64,000 nt of DNA, taken from the NCBI GenBank assembly GCA_037954235.1, contig JBBMOA010000010.1, forward strand, positions 26,301,529 through 26,365,528. Reading direction: 5' to 3'. Source of the stretch: Aulostomus chinensis (taxonomy: Eukaryota; Chordata; Actinopteri; Syngnathiformes; Aulostomidae). How positions within the stretch are numbered: position 1 is the first letter of the stretch; each line of letters starts with the position of its first letter. Positions 1 to 12,689 of this stretch are shown here, one piece after another. Below the pieces are notes generated by a model. That model made no database searches. It worked only from the letters and a program-made list of their open reading frames with translations, and was not told where the DNA came from. The position numbers and the translations under genes were made by a program.

Positions 1-550
1 TGACTTTGCTTCTGTTTATCCAAACTGTGAACACTACACTTTAAAAGTAATGTCATATTCCTGTATAACTCTTCATACTTTGAATGTACTGATGTTATTT
101 GGAGCCCCTGACGAGCGGGTCTCTCTGAGTTGGCCTGGTTGCTCTTACATTATCAGGTTTTCAGATTTCAGTGTTTATGCTGATTATATTACGGCCTCTA
201 AACCTCTAGAGTCCTGCCATGCTGTTATCCTGCAAACCAACCTGGAAGTTAACTCTGCCACGGTTCATTGGCTGCAGCAGCTCTGCAGCCCCAATTCAGA
301 GTCTCCCACTGATGCTGAAGGTGTGTGTTCACTTAAAGTCAGGCAGCCATGACTAGAAATACAGCTGAGGATGCCCTGGTGTCACCGACACTCAAAGCTT
401 AGCACTAATGCTACACTAGCTATAATATAATGATAAACTACCATTAAAGGCTTGTGGAAAATTTCACCAAGTCTGCAACAACTTACACATAAACATATAT
501 GAATCTATGTATCTATCTAGACATATACATACACATCTTTATTTTCAAAT
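1..550. other. Non-coding stretch, nothing recognised
   Basis: I see no splice-flanked open frame, RNA gene or recognisable repeat here. A 100-codon open frame on the plus strand (50-352) lacks any domain, transmembrane or motif signature and looks like chance. Confidence 0.6.
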
Positions 551-835
551 TCCCTCCCATTTCCATCCATCCATCCATTTTCTATCCTGCTTATCCTGTG
601 AAGGGTCAGGGGTGGGGGGGGGGGCCCATCCCAGCTGACACTGGGCGAGAGGCGGGGTTCACACTGGACGGGTCACCAGTCGGTCACAGGGCCATCAGGA
701 GCAATTCGGGGTCCAGCATCTTGCTCAAGGACACTTAGACACGGTCACCAGGGGAAGTGAGGATCGGACCAGCGACCCTCCGATTGCTAGACGGCCACTC
801 CACCTCTGAGCACCGCCGCCAACTCCCTCCCATTT
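551..835 (-). repeat. tRNA-derived SINE with LINE-like tail and intact target-site duplication
   Basis: Read on the minus strand, the element starts near 820 with a tRNA-like head. An A-box-like GCTCAGAGGTGGAGTGG lies at about 795-811 and a degenerate B box GGTCCGATCC at 761-770. The body then runs into a segment typical of fish LINE 3' ends (about 590-690, with the 'acaggg', 'gacgggtc' and 'gcggggttcacactgga' landmarks on plus). It ends in a (GGAT)n tail, seen as ccatccatccatcc at 563-577. The 12-base string TCCCTCCCATTT occurs at 551-562 and again at 824-835, exactly flanking the element, as expected for target-primed insertion. The tRNA head with RNA polymerase III boxes is directly visible; the precise SINE family name is not assigned. 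A poly-G run interrupts the tail at 614-624. Confidence 0.85.
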
Positions 836-2619
836 GATACTATGATATTGCATTGCTCTTACTACAAGTCTAACAGGAGTGAAATACGTGGACTTCAAAC
901 AGAATACGATGAATGTGGAAGGTGATGTGTCCGACCCCTCTTTTCCACTTCTATCCATTGTGTGAAGAAGATAACTACAAAGATATTTTTGCCTTTAGCT
1001 CATTTCCTTTCATTCCACTCACCGTTGACAGCCTTTCAATCTACACACATTTGTTTTTCATCCAAACGTAAACTGGGAGCCAAAGAAACGTTACCCCTAA
1101 TTGGCCTTAATACTTTTGATCAGTCATCATTTACACCATGCAACATGTTGGAGTTACACAACGTAATAACCGACAACTGTGTCTCGGACAATAAGAATAA
1201 CAATAATAATAATAATAATATATGTATTATCAATTTGCAAATGGTAAAAATTAGGCCCATCTCTTGTTCATACAGTAAAAGCTGTCTGGTCTAAAGAAAA
1301 GGAAAACTTGACAATCTCATCAATTTTCTACCTAAAATACATTTTGAATCATGAAAGAATTTTAAAAAAAAGAAGGGCAATGCCATTTTTTCACGTCATT
1401 CTTCATTACACCCTCTATCACACAGTGAGAAGTAGACGGACGCGGTGAACGTCTCTCCAGAATTTTCCTTTCAAAATCTTTTTCTCTTTGAAGGGATCAA
1501 CTTACATCGTACTCCCGTAAGTGTCACTTACACATGAGATAATAAGCATCAATTTGTGTACGAGTGTTCTTTTTTATATGACTCATGGTCACAATGCACA
1601 CAGACGCAAACTCCATATACGGTGGAATAGAGATTTAGCAATAAACTTAATCGGCATTGTGAGACGCCTTTTTTTTCTCGAGGGCTTGAAAGTAGCGAGG
1701 TACATTCATGATATGAAAATGTGACGCACCACAGCTTTTATAGAAAAAATGTGTGGAATTTTAAAACACATGATATCAATTCAAATACATGCAAAATGAA
1801 AATTTAGATATGAATGTAATTTAGACAAACATGCAAGACAAAATAAATAATTTAAATGTGTAGAACTAAACAAAGACCTGGGAACAGGACAGTCTGGGAA
1901 AACTAATTATAATCAAAAAGAAAAAAGTATAAACAATTGCACAATATTTTGTGACATTTCAGCACTTGAAAACTGCCAGGAGGGACACGTCCAAAACTAG
2001 AACAGACATTGTCTTTGTAAAATGAGACATTTGGATCAACGCACCTGTAATGCGGGGGTGGGACTGCAGAACAATATCATGTAAATAATCGACAAACAAG
2101 GAGACAGAAGGGACAAAAAGAAGAATATCTCAATATCAGCGGACTAACAGGTCACCAAAGGCATGTTCATCTAACTTAGGATCTGTGGAGGTTTTTCCTT
2201 CACTACTTCCTCTTTGCCCTTTTTACAATTTCAGCAGCCAGAATGACCCCTTTAAATAAATCTGCTTACAAAAATAAACATATATTCATTAAGGCTGTAT
2301 TTACTGCATGGTTGTTGTATTATGTTGCATTATTTTAATCTTAGTGTACCTTATAAATCAAAAAGTGAGGCTGTGTGCCAATTAGATTGACAATCATGCA
2401 ATTTGATGAACAAACAATCAGAGTTAAACAAACCATACAGTTATGTAGGAAACATTTCAATCAAGAACAGCTGGTACGCACCCCCATACCTTCCTAGAAA
2501 CGTGTCTAATTAGGTGAAGTAAGCAGAAACACCTACAGTAGGCAGCTTTAAGGTGACAGACAGGAAGTGTAGGATCACGATCTTTAAACTTCGCATGAAC
2601 ATTATGTTTCTCACATTAA
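836..2619. other. Non-coding stretch with one trinucleotide microsatellite
   Basis: AT-rich unique-looking sequence. Apart from the (AAT)n tract at 1190-1221, I see no recognisable repeat, RNA gene or exon. Open frames here, including one of 110 codons at 962-1294, run through the microsatellite and have no protein-like character. Confidence 0.6.
1190..1221. repeat. (AAT)n microsatellite
   Basis: An imperfect AAT/AAC start (aataagaataac) leads into about seven AAT units. This is a short simple repeat. Confidence 0.9.
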
Positions 2620-3060
2620 TGTGTCTTGAGCTAAAGCCTTTCTCATCTTCGTGATGTGATGAGTCTCATCGGGGCAGAGGTAAACTGTGCTGCAGCCCTC
2701 TCGTTTGGTACCTGTCTTCTCATCTGTTTGACTGTGTGAAATGCCCTCGTGTTATGGTTTTGCCCAATTTTGAAGCAGGAATGCAAATGCTGTGTGCTAA
2801 TTAATTACACTGTCTGATGGCTCAGCTGTCTGTTGTGTCCACCTGGCCCATTAATTTTCCATTCAGGGAGTGAATTCTTCACACCGTTTCTGCAGTTAAA
2901 ACAGTCTGGAAATAAACCTCTCAATTAATTCTGCTGGCATTTCTTGAAATTGATTGCCATTAAATTGCTTTAAAAAATGAAATGACCCCTGCAATCGCAT
3001 GCCAATACAGAGCTCTTCATTTGGTGATGCTGGCGGTTGAAATGTGGGAGTCCTCACCAG
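2620..3060. promoter_or_regulatory. Candidate conserved non-coding element with octamer and homeodomain sites
   Basis: This block is unusually dense in developmental transcription-factor-like words. There is a perfect octamer ATGCAAAT at 2781-2788 (POU class), TAATTAATTA at 2798-2807, further TTAATT/CAATTAATTC words at about 2851-2856 and 2919-2928, and E-box-like CAGCTG and CACCTG near 2823 and 2840. It has no simple repeats and no coding frame. That texture is common in vertebrate conserved non-coding elements, but conservation cannot be seen from one sequence, so the call is inference. Confidence 0.3.
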
Positions 3061-5179
3061 TTTCATTCCAGCCTCTAATTTGTATCTGAGCTCCGACAGT
3101 CTTCATATGTCAATTCAGCTTGATTCAAATCGTTGGAAGCGGAAAAAAAAAAAAAAAAAAAAAAGATGTATTAAGTTCTTTCTACCAGACTGTTGCCTTT
3201 GAGTCTGAGATAATACACTCGAGTAAAATATACTGTCAGAAAAGCTTACATTTAGTTTTGTGCTGCCCATCACTCACACGGGATTTCTTCTTTGAAAAAC
3301 CACACCCAGCTGATTAAACAGGCAACCTTTGCAAGAGCTGTCATGTTAAGAGCTGCATCCAGAATAGAAACACAGTGTACTTACAAAATGTCTAATGAAA
3401 ACCACTTTCATGTGGGTCCTCATCAAGAAATCTACAGTAATCATATTCATAAATACAAGAATGATGGTTTTAAAATAACATCAGATAAGATTCTCTTATG
3501 GTTACAAAAAAACAAAAACAGCATGATCACACAGGCCTGTTATAAAGTAGGAAGACAGCAGCGACGCCATTCTCCCTGGTCATGAAGTGAGAAGACAGTC
3601 AGGGTTTTTCTTATTGTCCCTGTGTTGACAAGGTTGCAGTGTGGTTAGCATGCTAGGACAAAAAAAAAGAAAAGAAAAAAAGACTTTTGATATTTCATTT
3701 CTCATACGCCAAAGATGCTCCTGTGAAATTTTCCTATGTCCTCTAAAAGCTCAACATTCGCATTCAACTACAGTCACTCACACTAACGTTACTAGCCTGT
3801 CTCACATGTGAGCAAGGATCAACTTTAGCCCTTTAGCCTGGCCAAAATCTAGACCGTGTCCTCTTGAGTGACCTAGTTTGATACCAGTAGCTTCATCACG
3901 CACTTCAGAGCATTGGTCGGTCTGCATATACGCACTCTTTGCCAGTGGTTAAATCACAGATGAATTAAATCACATTTGCAGTTTTTGCGCACTGATAGTT
4001 ACATGTTAGCTTTCAAGTCAAGATTTTTTTTTTTTTTTCATCAAGAGGTATTGACCAAGTCGGACAATCCACTGGCACCGTAGAAAGTAGCATGAGCAAC
4101 ATCTTTAACTTATTTCCTGAGATGCGACTCTTTTGCAGGTGGCGTGATGATTTATCAGCTTTAAGAACTTCGTCCTCAGGGAGTGACAGGAATTTTAAAA
4201 TTGTTTAGCTTTGAGAGCGTACGAACATTGACAAGCTTGCAAGCTTAAGGCAGCATGACTCTGTTGCAGTACCCGACAAGCTGCCTGTGGCAAAAAATGC
4301 ACATGAAAATAAATCTACAAAACTTGAAAATGTGTTGGATTTTTTTTCACCGTAGTGTCTAAGTTACCGTTAGCAAAGTGAAATGACGCCTAATTTGTAT
4401 AAACACACGTCATGCAGCCACAGGACTTGAAGAGCCGTGAGTCATTTAAAAAAAAAAAAAATTAGTTTTTATACGTGGGAATAAAAGGCGACAATAAGTA
4501 GAACATCAACACACATTTCAACCCGTAATTGTCTTTGTTATGCTTGTGCATGAGTAGTTATCAGTGCCCAGAGCCAGACAATATGAGTGGCAGCACTATG
4601 CAAGCACAGACTTCTTCTTCATAAATTTTATGATTAATAAAGAGTGTTGTAATCTGGGAAAGCATCCTGGCATGAAGGAAGAGGATTATATATTTTTCAT
4701 CTGAGAAACTAATTGAAAAAGGCCACGATGGTGCTGTTATCACTCATGTCCCCAGCTGAGTTATGGCCAGGGTGAGATATGACTGACAGGGAAAAAAAAA
4801 GGGAGACTTAATGAACAGCGTGTGAGTGTTGAATAGGCAGGTGCTGGACTCTAAGACCTGGACATGTTTTAATAAAGATATCTCATATTAGTCAGTATTC
4901 AGCCATTCTGATTAAGTGATAATACCTGCAATATATTGCTCCTTTGGAATGGATGAATGAACAAGGAAAGGAAGCATTTTTTTCCCCCTATAATACAAGA
5001 AATGGAATTCCAGTTTGGTCAAACGTGTTGCACAAGAAAATGACAATAAATGATCATTTGTGAAAACAGTAGTTGTGGCCTGGATTAGTGCTTATCGGTC
5101 TGCTCTGTTGTATTTTGTACATACTTGTACATTTCTGGTTGGCGTGTGGTGAGTGAATCCTGGCTTGTGAGTAAAACCC
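3061..5179. other. Non-coding stretch with homopolymer runs
   Basis: Contains a poly-A run at about 3143-3164, shorter A/T runs near 3661-3680, 4025-4039 and 4448-4461, and no gene I can support. No SINE, LINE or transposase similarity is evident. Confidence 0.55.
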
Positions 5180-5400
5180 AGACAGAGGGCAGGTGAGCAG
5201 GTGAGGCTGGCAGGTGGCATGACATGGCAGATGAGGCGACACGGAAAAACAGCTGGTGGCAGGAAATCCTGGACCTGGACAAACATGTTAGCATTGCAGA
5301 CAAAAAACTCAGGACAAGAAACAAGTTTGAGGTTGCTAGGCGACAGTGATTAACTCCATCACAGCGTTTAACGGACAATCTGGTGAAGAGTGGATGTGAA
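5180..5400. repeat. Possible old DNA-transposon-type repeat fragment
   Basis: Purine-rich text with phrases such as 'gacctggacaaacatgtt', 'aggacaagaaac' and 'ggacaatctggtgaagag' resembles a family of non-autonomous repeats common in fish. The resemblance is from memory and no termini were found. It could be unique sequence. Confidence 0.3.
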
Positions 5401-5639
5401 AGGAGGTCCTTGTACGTTCATGACACGGAAACAAATACACAAACGAGAATGACCGGGGAGGAGGCGGCACTAAAGGCTCGGAAGAAAACTGACATTGTGC
5501 TAGACTTTGTGTCTAGAATCAGCTTTGAAGTCTGCCTTGATGTGATCAAATAGAATGTAAACACGATTTTAGAATTTAGGAATAACTGAGGATCTGCAGG
5601 CACCCTCTTTTTCTACTTCTGTTAAACCGCGTCGTAAAT

Positions 5640-5935
5640 AGTTGTAATGAAAGCTGTCAATGTCCATAAGTCCGTCCCTCCCATTCTTGTCGACGTGATG
5701 TCAAGGTTTTGGTTGTCTAAGGTCACTGTCGCCTCAAATAAACACAGCATCTCTGGAACGCTGGAGGAAATATTGCACAAACATCTACTGGAGCTCAGAG
5801 ATGACCTGAAAGTGTTTGGTGGTCAAAGGTCAAGGTCCCTGTGGTGCACAATCACACGGTGGGATTTCTTATTCATTATTAAACACCACGTCTGCCTGAG
5901 GGACCTTTGTAGTTTTTGAGAAAAATATGCAAATG
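5640..5935. repeat. Fragment of a teleost interspersed repeat with GGTCAAAGGTCAAGG core
   Basis: The segment carries 'ctcagagatgacctgaaagt' followed by GGTCAAAGGTCAAGG at 5821-5835. This arrangement recurs in a high-copy repeat of many fish genomes, where the text continues 'cactgtgacctca'. A 90-codon open frame across it has no recognisable domain and is taken as a by-product of the repeat. No terminal repeats or target-site duplication were found, so class and orientation are uncertain. Confidence 0.45.
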
Positions 5936-7949
5936 GTCATTTTTGGGCTTTCATGCGCAGACGTGACAGTGACTTCAGTTCATTCTTTTGATATTCTAAT
6001 TGTTTGACCACGAGCAGAGAGGAGCCCGTCCGGTGCCTCCCTGCTCTCCTCGTCCTCTCTTGCTCCCTGTAACCTCGTGTCTTCCTTCAGGAGCTGAAAT
6101 AAATCCAAATCTGGATCTTTTTCTGTCTTTTACCCTTAGTAATAGTGGACAAACACAGGGGAAGATACAAGTAGTGCAACCTGGAGAGGACAGCACAGGA
6201 CACACAAGAGGCTGGAGGATAAAATCTGTTGTTTCAGGAGAGAAATATGAGCAACTTCAGAATCGCTATGACATTTTTGTGACAGTTTTGTAAAGAAACA
6301 CCTCAGTCTAGTCATATTGGTTATTCTGTCAAACGTGAAGCTGCTGTACATCATTCCACTTCATCCTGAATCTCTCGCTCGCTGCAGAGATCATTGATCA
6401 CTGCACATGAGTTTTACACAGCAGTATTTAAAGGCAAATTCTTGAAGTAATTGCTGTATCAATCATCCATGAAGCGGTATGGATGAATAGGTGTTTTAGG
6501 AAAGAATGAAATGGGGATGTTGGTTTCATCACTATTTCTCAAAGTGACTTGTTATCTCCTGCAGGGGAAGCATACAGCTGAATGCATCCATAGCTGAGTA
6601 TTCATAGAGGGTACATGAGCTGGAGTGAGTTTTTTTTTTTTTTTTTTTTTTTTGAAGATCCAGTCAAGAGGAAATAGCATATTAAATTAAATTCCATTTC
6701 CTCGCTTAACGTAGATTAGAGAAGGTTAGCTATTTCTTTTTTTTTGGTCAGACACAGACAGATTATTAAACATTTTGGGCAAATGAGTTTAATAATATCA
6801 GAAAATAAGCTTTTAATACCGGCCATATTTTTAACCAGAACACAAGAAGGATGACTGGAAATGGTTTCATATATGATTTATTTTCTTATTTAATACAGGA
6901 TGTCCTTTTATATAATATTTTATGGTTACGCAGTCTCCAGTTTGCTCAAGACTATTGCTGTGGATTTAAGGTGTCATGATGGCAAACCAGTATTTATGTA
7001 TGGTAGCATGAATGAAATATTAATATTCTAATAATAATATAAAATAACAGTATAAATAATCCATCTGGAATAACTACATGGTTCACATTCAAACTTAGTA
7101 GATGTGCTCTCCACCTCACTACACTCATATGTTGCGAGTAACTAATTTGCATAAGAGACAAATCACAGAAAATTTTAAAGGTGAGTTTGGCTGCTTTGTT
7201 TAGATTTTCTGCAGACGTGGCAATAATACCGTTGCTGTGAGTTCTCCTGGCCACAGTGACCATGAGCTGAATGCAAAATCTTAAGGCAAGTGAAACAACA
7301 CGGGAACTGAAAAATGTCTGGTTTCTGTCTTCGAGTTGGCCAATCTCATGTGGAGCGGCAACAGTTCACGTGGAGAGCAAAAGAAGTGGACGAGGTCAGC
7401 TGAAACATAGATGTACTTTTCATTTTTAGAACGTCCGAATTGATGGATGAAATCTCAGAACTTCAAATTAGGAGCAAACGAGTGGATGAGGACTTCTAGG
7501 CCCAGATCTCCATTGGCTACAAATGATGCTCTGGATGCCTGGCTTCCCTGTTTTGAGATTCAATCTATGTGGTTCATACAAGGATTTAGTGATCAACAAT
7601 CCACAGTACACAAAATCATCTACTTTTCTTCTATGCAGTATTCTTCCTGATAACTGGACATGCTGGAAGGCCTCACAGTGAAGGTCAGGTTGGGGGTGAG
7701 CAAGGCCGTATCTTGCGGCCGGTGTTTGTGTGGTTCACCATGCCAGTGCTGATGACCTCCCTGTATTTTATACTTTCGTCGAAGACATTTTTGCATACCT
7801 TGCTAAACTTTGTTATTCCGCGAGTTATACGCAAACTACTGGGTGGAATTGTGTTTAAATTGTGCTTTTTAAAACTGAGATGAGTATGGAAGAGGATACT
7901 CACGGAAATATTTATGTGTAAAAAGAAAAGGGATATTCTACGAGGGCAT
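5936..7949. other. Non-coding stretch with a long poly-T run
   Basis: Holds a 24-base poly-T run at 6630-6653 and otherwise featureless AT-rich sequence. Both strands have short open frames in 5996-6354, but none has protein-like composition or splice-site support. Confidence 0.55.
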
Positions 7950-8145
7950 TCGTTCATTATCTATACTGATCCATACCGTAGGGAGCTGGGACCAGTCCCA
8001 CATCGACAGGCACTGGATAGTCTCCAATTAACCTAACTTGAATGTTTTTGGTCCGAGGGAGGAGCAGAGCACCTAGAGAGAACATGCAACTCCTCCAGCT
8101 TGTTGTCAGTTTGAAGCCAGAGACGTCCTGCTGTGAGAAGAATCT
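7950..8145. repeat. Degenerate L2-like LINE fragment
   Basis: Several short landmarks of a widespread fish L2-type repeat appear in the usual order: 'caattaacctaac' near 8026, a variant of 'atgtctttggactgtgggagg' near 8043-8061, 'agagcacctagagagaaca' near 8066, 'catgcaactcc' near 8084, and 'gacgtcctgctgtgag' near 8122. All are heavily mutated, so this is an old non-functional copy. Terminal limits are approximate. Confidence 0.65.
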
Positions 8146-10929
8146 TATTCGAGTTTTCTAAATTGTTTAACTCAGTTTTCTGCAGTAGTAAAGTCAAGAA
8201 ACAGAACATGTTAAGGTGTTTGATTGGCGTGTGCTCAATCAAACCCTGCAGCATTACGCATGGCGTTGCTCTCACAGGGCTCGCCAGTATTTATACTGCT
8301 GTCGTGATGAATATTTTGAGGCTAACAAACCAGGACAGCGCACATTGCTAATGAAGTATTTTGATAATTAGGGTCACTATGTTAACACAAGCCATCATTC
8401 TCATCTGCTTTGTGATTTGAATAATTCAGTGAGCAAATTGGTTAATGAAACCAATGGCAGTGCCTCATCTCGCTGTGTCTCATTTCAAATGCGAACTCTT
8501 TCCAGTCACAATGATTTACTGTCTGGTCTGTTGCACCTTGTGAGTGATTATGAGAAGTTGGTATTGATGTTTGGATGCTAGGACTGTATTGTGGGTCCTC
8601 AAGATCCAGAAGAACTGGCTCTGTCCTGTGAATACCTACTTGCTCCGATCAATAAGAGCCCACTCACCTGTGGAGGCTACCTCGAATGTTCAGTATATAA
8701 GCCAACAGCAGCTCTACTCCGTGTTATCAGTATAGAACAAGAAAACATTCAAGGGGAACTGTATTGACTGAGTCCTCTACATTTTGCTGCCTCTATTTCG
8801 GGGTGGTTGCTGGTGTGAATCCTCTTTACCTATACCTCACCTGCCTCCGCATTGTCCGATGACACACTGCGATCGCTAAAACTGCTGTGCTCTGCCTGTA
8901 GAGAGACATCTGTGGCTCTATGTTCATTATGTTTGATACTCTGCTGCAAGCCCAGCTAAAACCAGCTGCTGCAGCTCTACTGTGCATCACCACTCTGTTG
9001 CTGCTGACCTCTCTCACACTAGCCGTGTTCCATTTGGTGCATCATCTGGGCCCCGTGGACTGCGTTTTGGGTGGAGTCTACCCATCTTCCCACGCTAATA
9101 AACATAAATAAAACAATCACAAACATGGTTTATTTATTTATTTCGCCTTTAAAGATCTCACAAATAGGTTTCTGCCAGAGACGAGAATATTTAAAAGGAC
9201 GTTTTTGGAACGGTTTAGTTGATGTAAGCCCACAGTCAGCGTTAGCTTCAAGCTAAATAAACATGGCTGGCTCTTTCTGCGTTCTGACGTCGAAATGAAA
9301 TCAGCGCAGGAGGGAAAAACACCTCGGAGAGTCGTCAGTGGGAACTTGCAAGGCAAAAGGCACTTTTTGGGTGAAGTATGGAATCAAAGGACAAAGTTTC
9401 ACCGACCTAAATCGTTAAACAGAAGTAGCTGGAGAAAAATCATGCGGACCTTGTCGTCCACTGATCGTATCCATCCAAATCAAAAATTAGTCGCTGAACT
9501 CCCCCCTCAAACGAAGTATTTTCTTGTCAACACCAATGATAAATCAGAGCACTCTGTAGAACAAGGACAAGTACCATCAAGACAAGTACTCTATTTTATC
9601 CTACTGTAGGCAAGTACTCTATTCCATTCAAGGTCACTTCAAATTTCACTCAGGCGAAGTCCTCGCTGTATCTCGGTTTCTGAAAATTACCCACATTACT
9701 GCTTTACAAAAAATATCTGACAATTTCAATGACAGGGAAGTACAATGAAATAAATTTGTGTGTACACCAGAACCACAGAATATCAGTTGTGTTCTCTTTA
9801 GTTACCTAATCACTTAACGTGTGATCTTGATTCATTTACTGCTGCTGCTGTCTATTTCACTCGTTCACATTAAGAAATAAAACTCGGTGTCTTCCTGTAA
9901 ATCCAGAGAGAAGAGACGCTGTTGTTTCTGAGCAGTTTAGCTAAATTAAAAATGAAAGATTGCAGAAAATTTTTAATTTTTTCTCAAGTAAGAGAAGCTT
10001 CCTCCGTGCACCCATTATACTGATGGAATGTGAATAAGAAACCCAATTAAGCCGAGCTAAACTGCTGCTTTCCACACTGGATGGAATCCCGTCTGTTTTC
10101 ATAAAGGCACTCACAGTGCAGTTGCCAATCATTTATTAAATAAGGGGACTTCATTTTGCAGTTTTACCCAGACTATGTTTTCTAAGTGTCTCCTACCAAG
10201 GATCTGGCAATGTTCACATTAAACAGTGAATCAGCCTCAAAGTATTAACTACCATCCGTATTCTACTTTGTTGAAGTTGTGTTTGAAAGAGAGTTCTATC
10301 GAATCAGTAATTCTGCTGAATGACGGCAAAAAAAAAAAAGAAAAAAGAAGAGAACATTTGTGTCATCAATGCAGATGAATCAGTTTAAATTTCATGACTA
10401 TCACACGAGCTGCAGCAGGAATGTGCTGGCAGTGTGTATGTTTGGTGTCTATTTGTAGCTCAAGCTGATTTGAAGCTCCTGTCTCCGGTGAGAGCATAAT
10501 TCAGTGTAAAAACAAGTAGAACAAAGAGATTATGCAGATCCATTTATAAAAAATACAGCAGAAAGAACAAATCAGACCGTGTGGGTGTGAATATTCCTGT
10601 GCAATGTGTGTGTGTGCACTGTACATAACTACGCATGTACCACACATTTTATTACACTGCGGCCTCGTCAGCATTCTCAAACAAGGCTTTATTATTAAAA
10701 CAAAGACGCGTTTCAACGAAAATCTATCAATGTAGAGATTGTTCATCAAGATCCAGATATAAAGAAGACAAACAATAAACATTACTGTGTCATATTATCA
10801 TTACAATAAGAATTTACATACACATGAGGACATCATAAAATCCTCATGAAGTTTACAGGCCACTAACTCTCTAATTAAATCAACAAATTAAACTCAAATA
10901 TGACAAATTGTTATCCATAAATTTACCAC
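8146..10929. other. Non-coding stretch, no gene supported
   Basis: No exon, RNA gene or clear repeat recognised. A TATATAA word at 8694-8700 could look like a TATA box, but nothing downstream reads like a transcript start. The 104-codon open frame at 9295-9609 has no recognisable motif. Confidence 0.5.
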
Positions 10930-11145
10930 AGCCACTCCCGTTCCCACCTACGGGAAATTTAGAGTTTCCAATCAACCCAAGGAGTGTGTGAACGTGTGTG
11001 TGTGAGTGGTTGTTTGTCTCGATATGTGGCCCTACGATGGACTGGTGACCTGTCCGGGGCGACCCCACCTCTCGCCAAATGACATCAGGGAGAGGCTCCA
11101 GCCCCCCTCGGCCACTCTGAAGCAGCATAAGCGGTTGATAGTGGA
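10930..11145 (+). repeat. LINE 3'-end fragment (L2/RTE-like)
   Basis: The plus strand reads as a mutated copy of the common fish LINE tail: 'cctacgggaaatttagagtt' and 'ccaatcaacc' near 10950-10980, then 'gtgtgtgagtggttgtttgtctc', 'gatggactggtgacctgtcc' near 11037, 'ccccacctctcgcc' near 11063, 'gacatcagggagaggctcc' near 11081, and 'agcataagcggttgatagtgg' near 11124 leading to a GATG-rich end. The SINE at 551-835 carries related tail sequence on the other strand, consistent with SINEs borrowing LINE tails. No coding part of the LINE remains. Confidence 0.75.
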
Positions 11146-12689
11146 TGAAATATATAATAATATCTCTTACATTTAACTCAGGATGCTGAATTTACTAATC
11201 TCTTCTTGTTAAACATCTCCTTTTGTATTTTTAAGGTCACTTGGTGCAAACGCTCCATCGCTGTCTTCTGTTACTCAGCCAGCGAGACCTTGAAGTGGAC
11301 TGAGTAGACCTCTGCTGGGATCAAGGTTTTAAATATCAGTATGAGAACATCCAACAAGTGGAGGGGCTCAGTCTTATTAATGTTAAATTGTTATGTTCGA
11401 AAGCACTTTGTTGCCTCAGAGGAGGGAGATTAAATTATATCCTGCCAACTGAACAAAGATATATTTAGGAGTGTTTTGAAAAGGTTTAAATATAAACCTA
11501 GCTCGGTTTTTCAAAAACATTTACAGATTATGAAAATTGGCCACTGGATGTTCTTAATTATTATTCCTTTCGCTCCAAAAATTGAAAAATTCCATTTTTT
11601 TTGCAATGTGTGTTGTTTTATTGACTAATGTGTGTATCCAATAGGATTTATTGAGAGAATTATTGATGACTGCGCACAAGGTTTTCGCAATTTTGATGGA
11701 AAGCAACTGCTCTACGTGAAATAACGGCGTTGATTTGTTGATTTCTGTTCGTTGGGCACAAGCAGCCTCTCCCATCATCCTCCTCATCTGAGCAACCTTT
11801 GTTCGTTTCGCAATTATTTTGCTCTAAACAAATCTTTTCACTTTACACACCCACTTCCGACGTCTTCGGTTTTGTTGTATTGTTTATCATCAAGGTAGGT
11901 TTAGCTCCTTAACAGCACATTTGAATGCCTTTTGTTTTGTCTGCTTGCTGAAAATGTCTTCATCAAGAGGGGCCTGTGCAGTAGCAGTTTTCCCAAGCAC
12001 CAAAAATAAAATCTGTGTATTGGTGAAATGATTCATTTGGAGGATTAGAAGATGAAAGCTTTGATTATTGGATTTTTCTGCCTAATTAATATGCAAATGT
12101 GTACAGATCCATACGTAATTATTTTTTGTTTTTGTTTTTGCTATTTAGAGGAAGTCTGGTCATGTCCTCAGATCTGGTGACGTGTTGATCTGTTTCAGTG
12201 CAGATCGAAGCCTCGTGGATCCTGTCTGCTCGGGACCGAAATCCATTTGAAATGTTTTTGGCTAAAGGTAGTTTTAGATGGCTTTCATGGCTAAAAAAAA
12301 CAAACAAAAACAAAACAACAACGACCCAAAAGTTCTGTTCGTGTGTATTAATGCGGTGTTATTACTGATATTTCATAACTGATTTCACCCAAAAGCTAAT
12401 GTGGAAAATTATAGGCATGGTGTCGCTCATTAACAGCAGGTAGCCACCAGCTGTTGGACTCCCAGCAGAAATAGTCATGGACAGTTTGACACTAATGATC
12501 CTGGGCCTGTATTATGTGGTTCAGTCTATTGTATTATTACAACACACTGATTGGCTGTCAGGCGAGGAGGGGGGTGGGGGGGGTGGGGGGTGGGGGCCCT
12601 TTACCTGGTTGGAGAGTGGAGGTTGGAAATAATACTGGTTTGAAAAAGGAAGGTCATGAAAGGTAACTGTCCTTACCTTTATCACAATA
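11146..12689. other. Non-coding stretch with a G-rich tract
   Basis: No gene recognised. A G-rich tract at about 12565-12596 (repeated runs of 4-7 G separated by single T) is the only notable composition feature and could form a G-quadruplex on the plus strand. Confidence 0.55.

Noticed and set aside
761..811. Functional tRNA gene
   Set aside because: The A- and B-box words belong to a SINE head. No intact cloverleaf or anticodon arm can be built and the B box is mutated.
8694..8700. TATATAA as a TATA box
   Set aside because: There is no downstream exon, CpG enrichment or other promoter signal; the word is frequent in AT-rich DNA.
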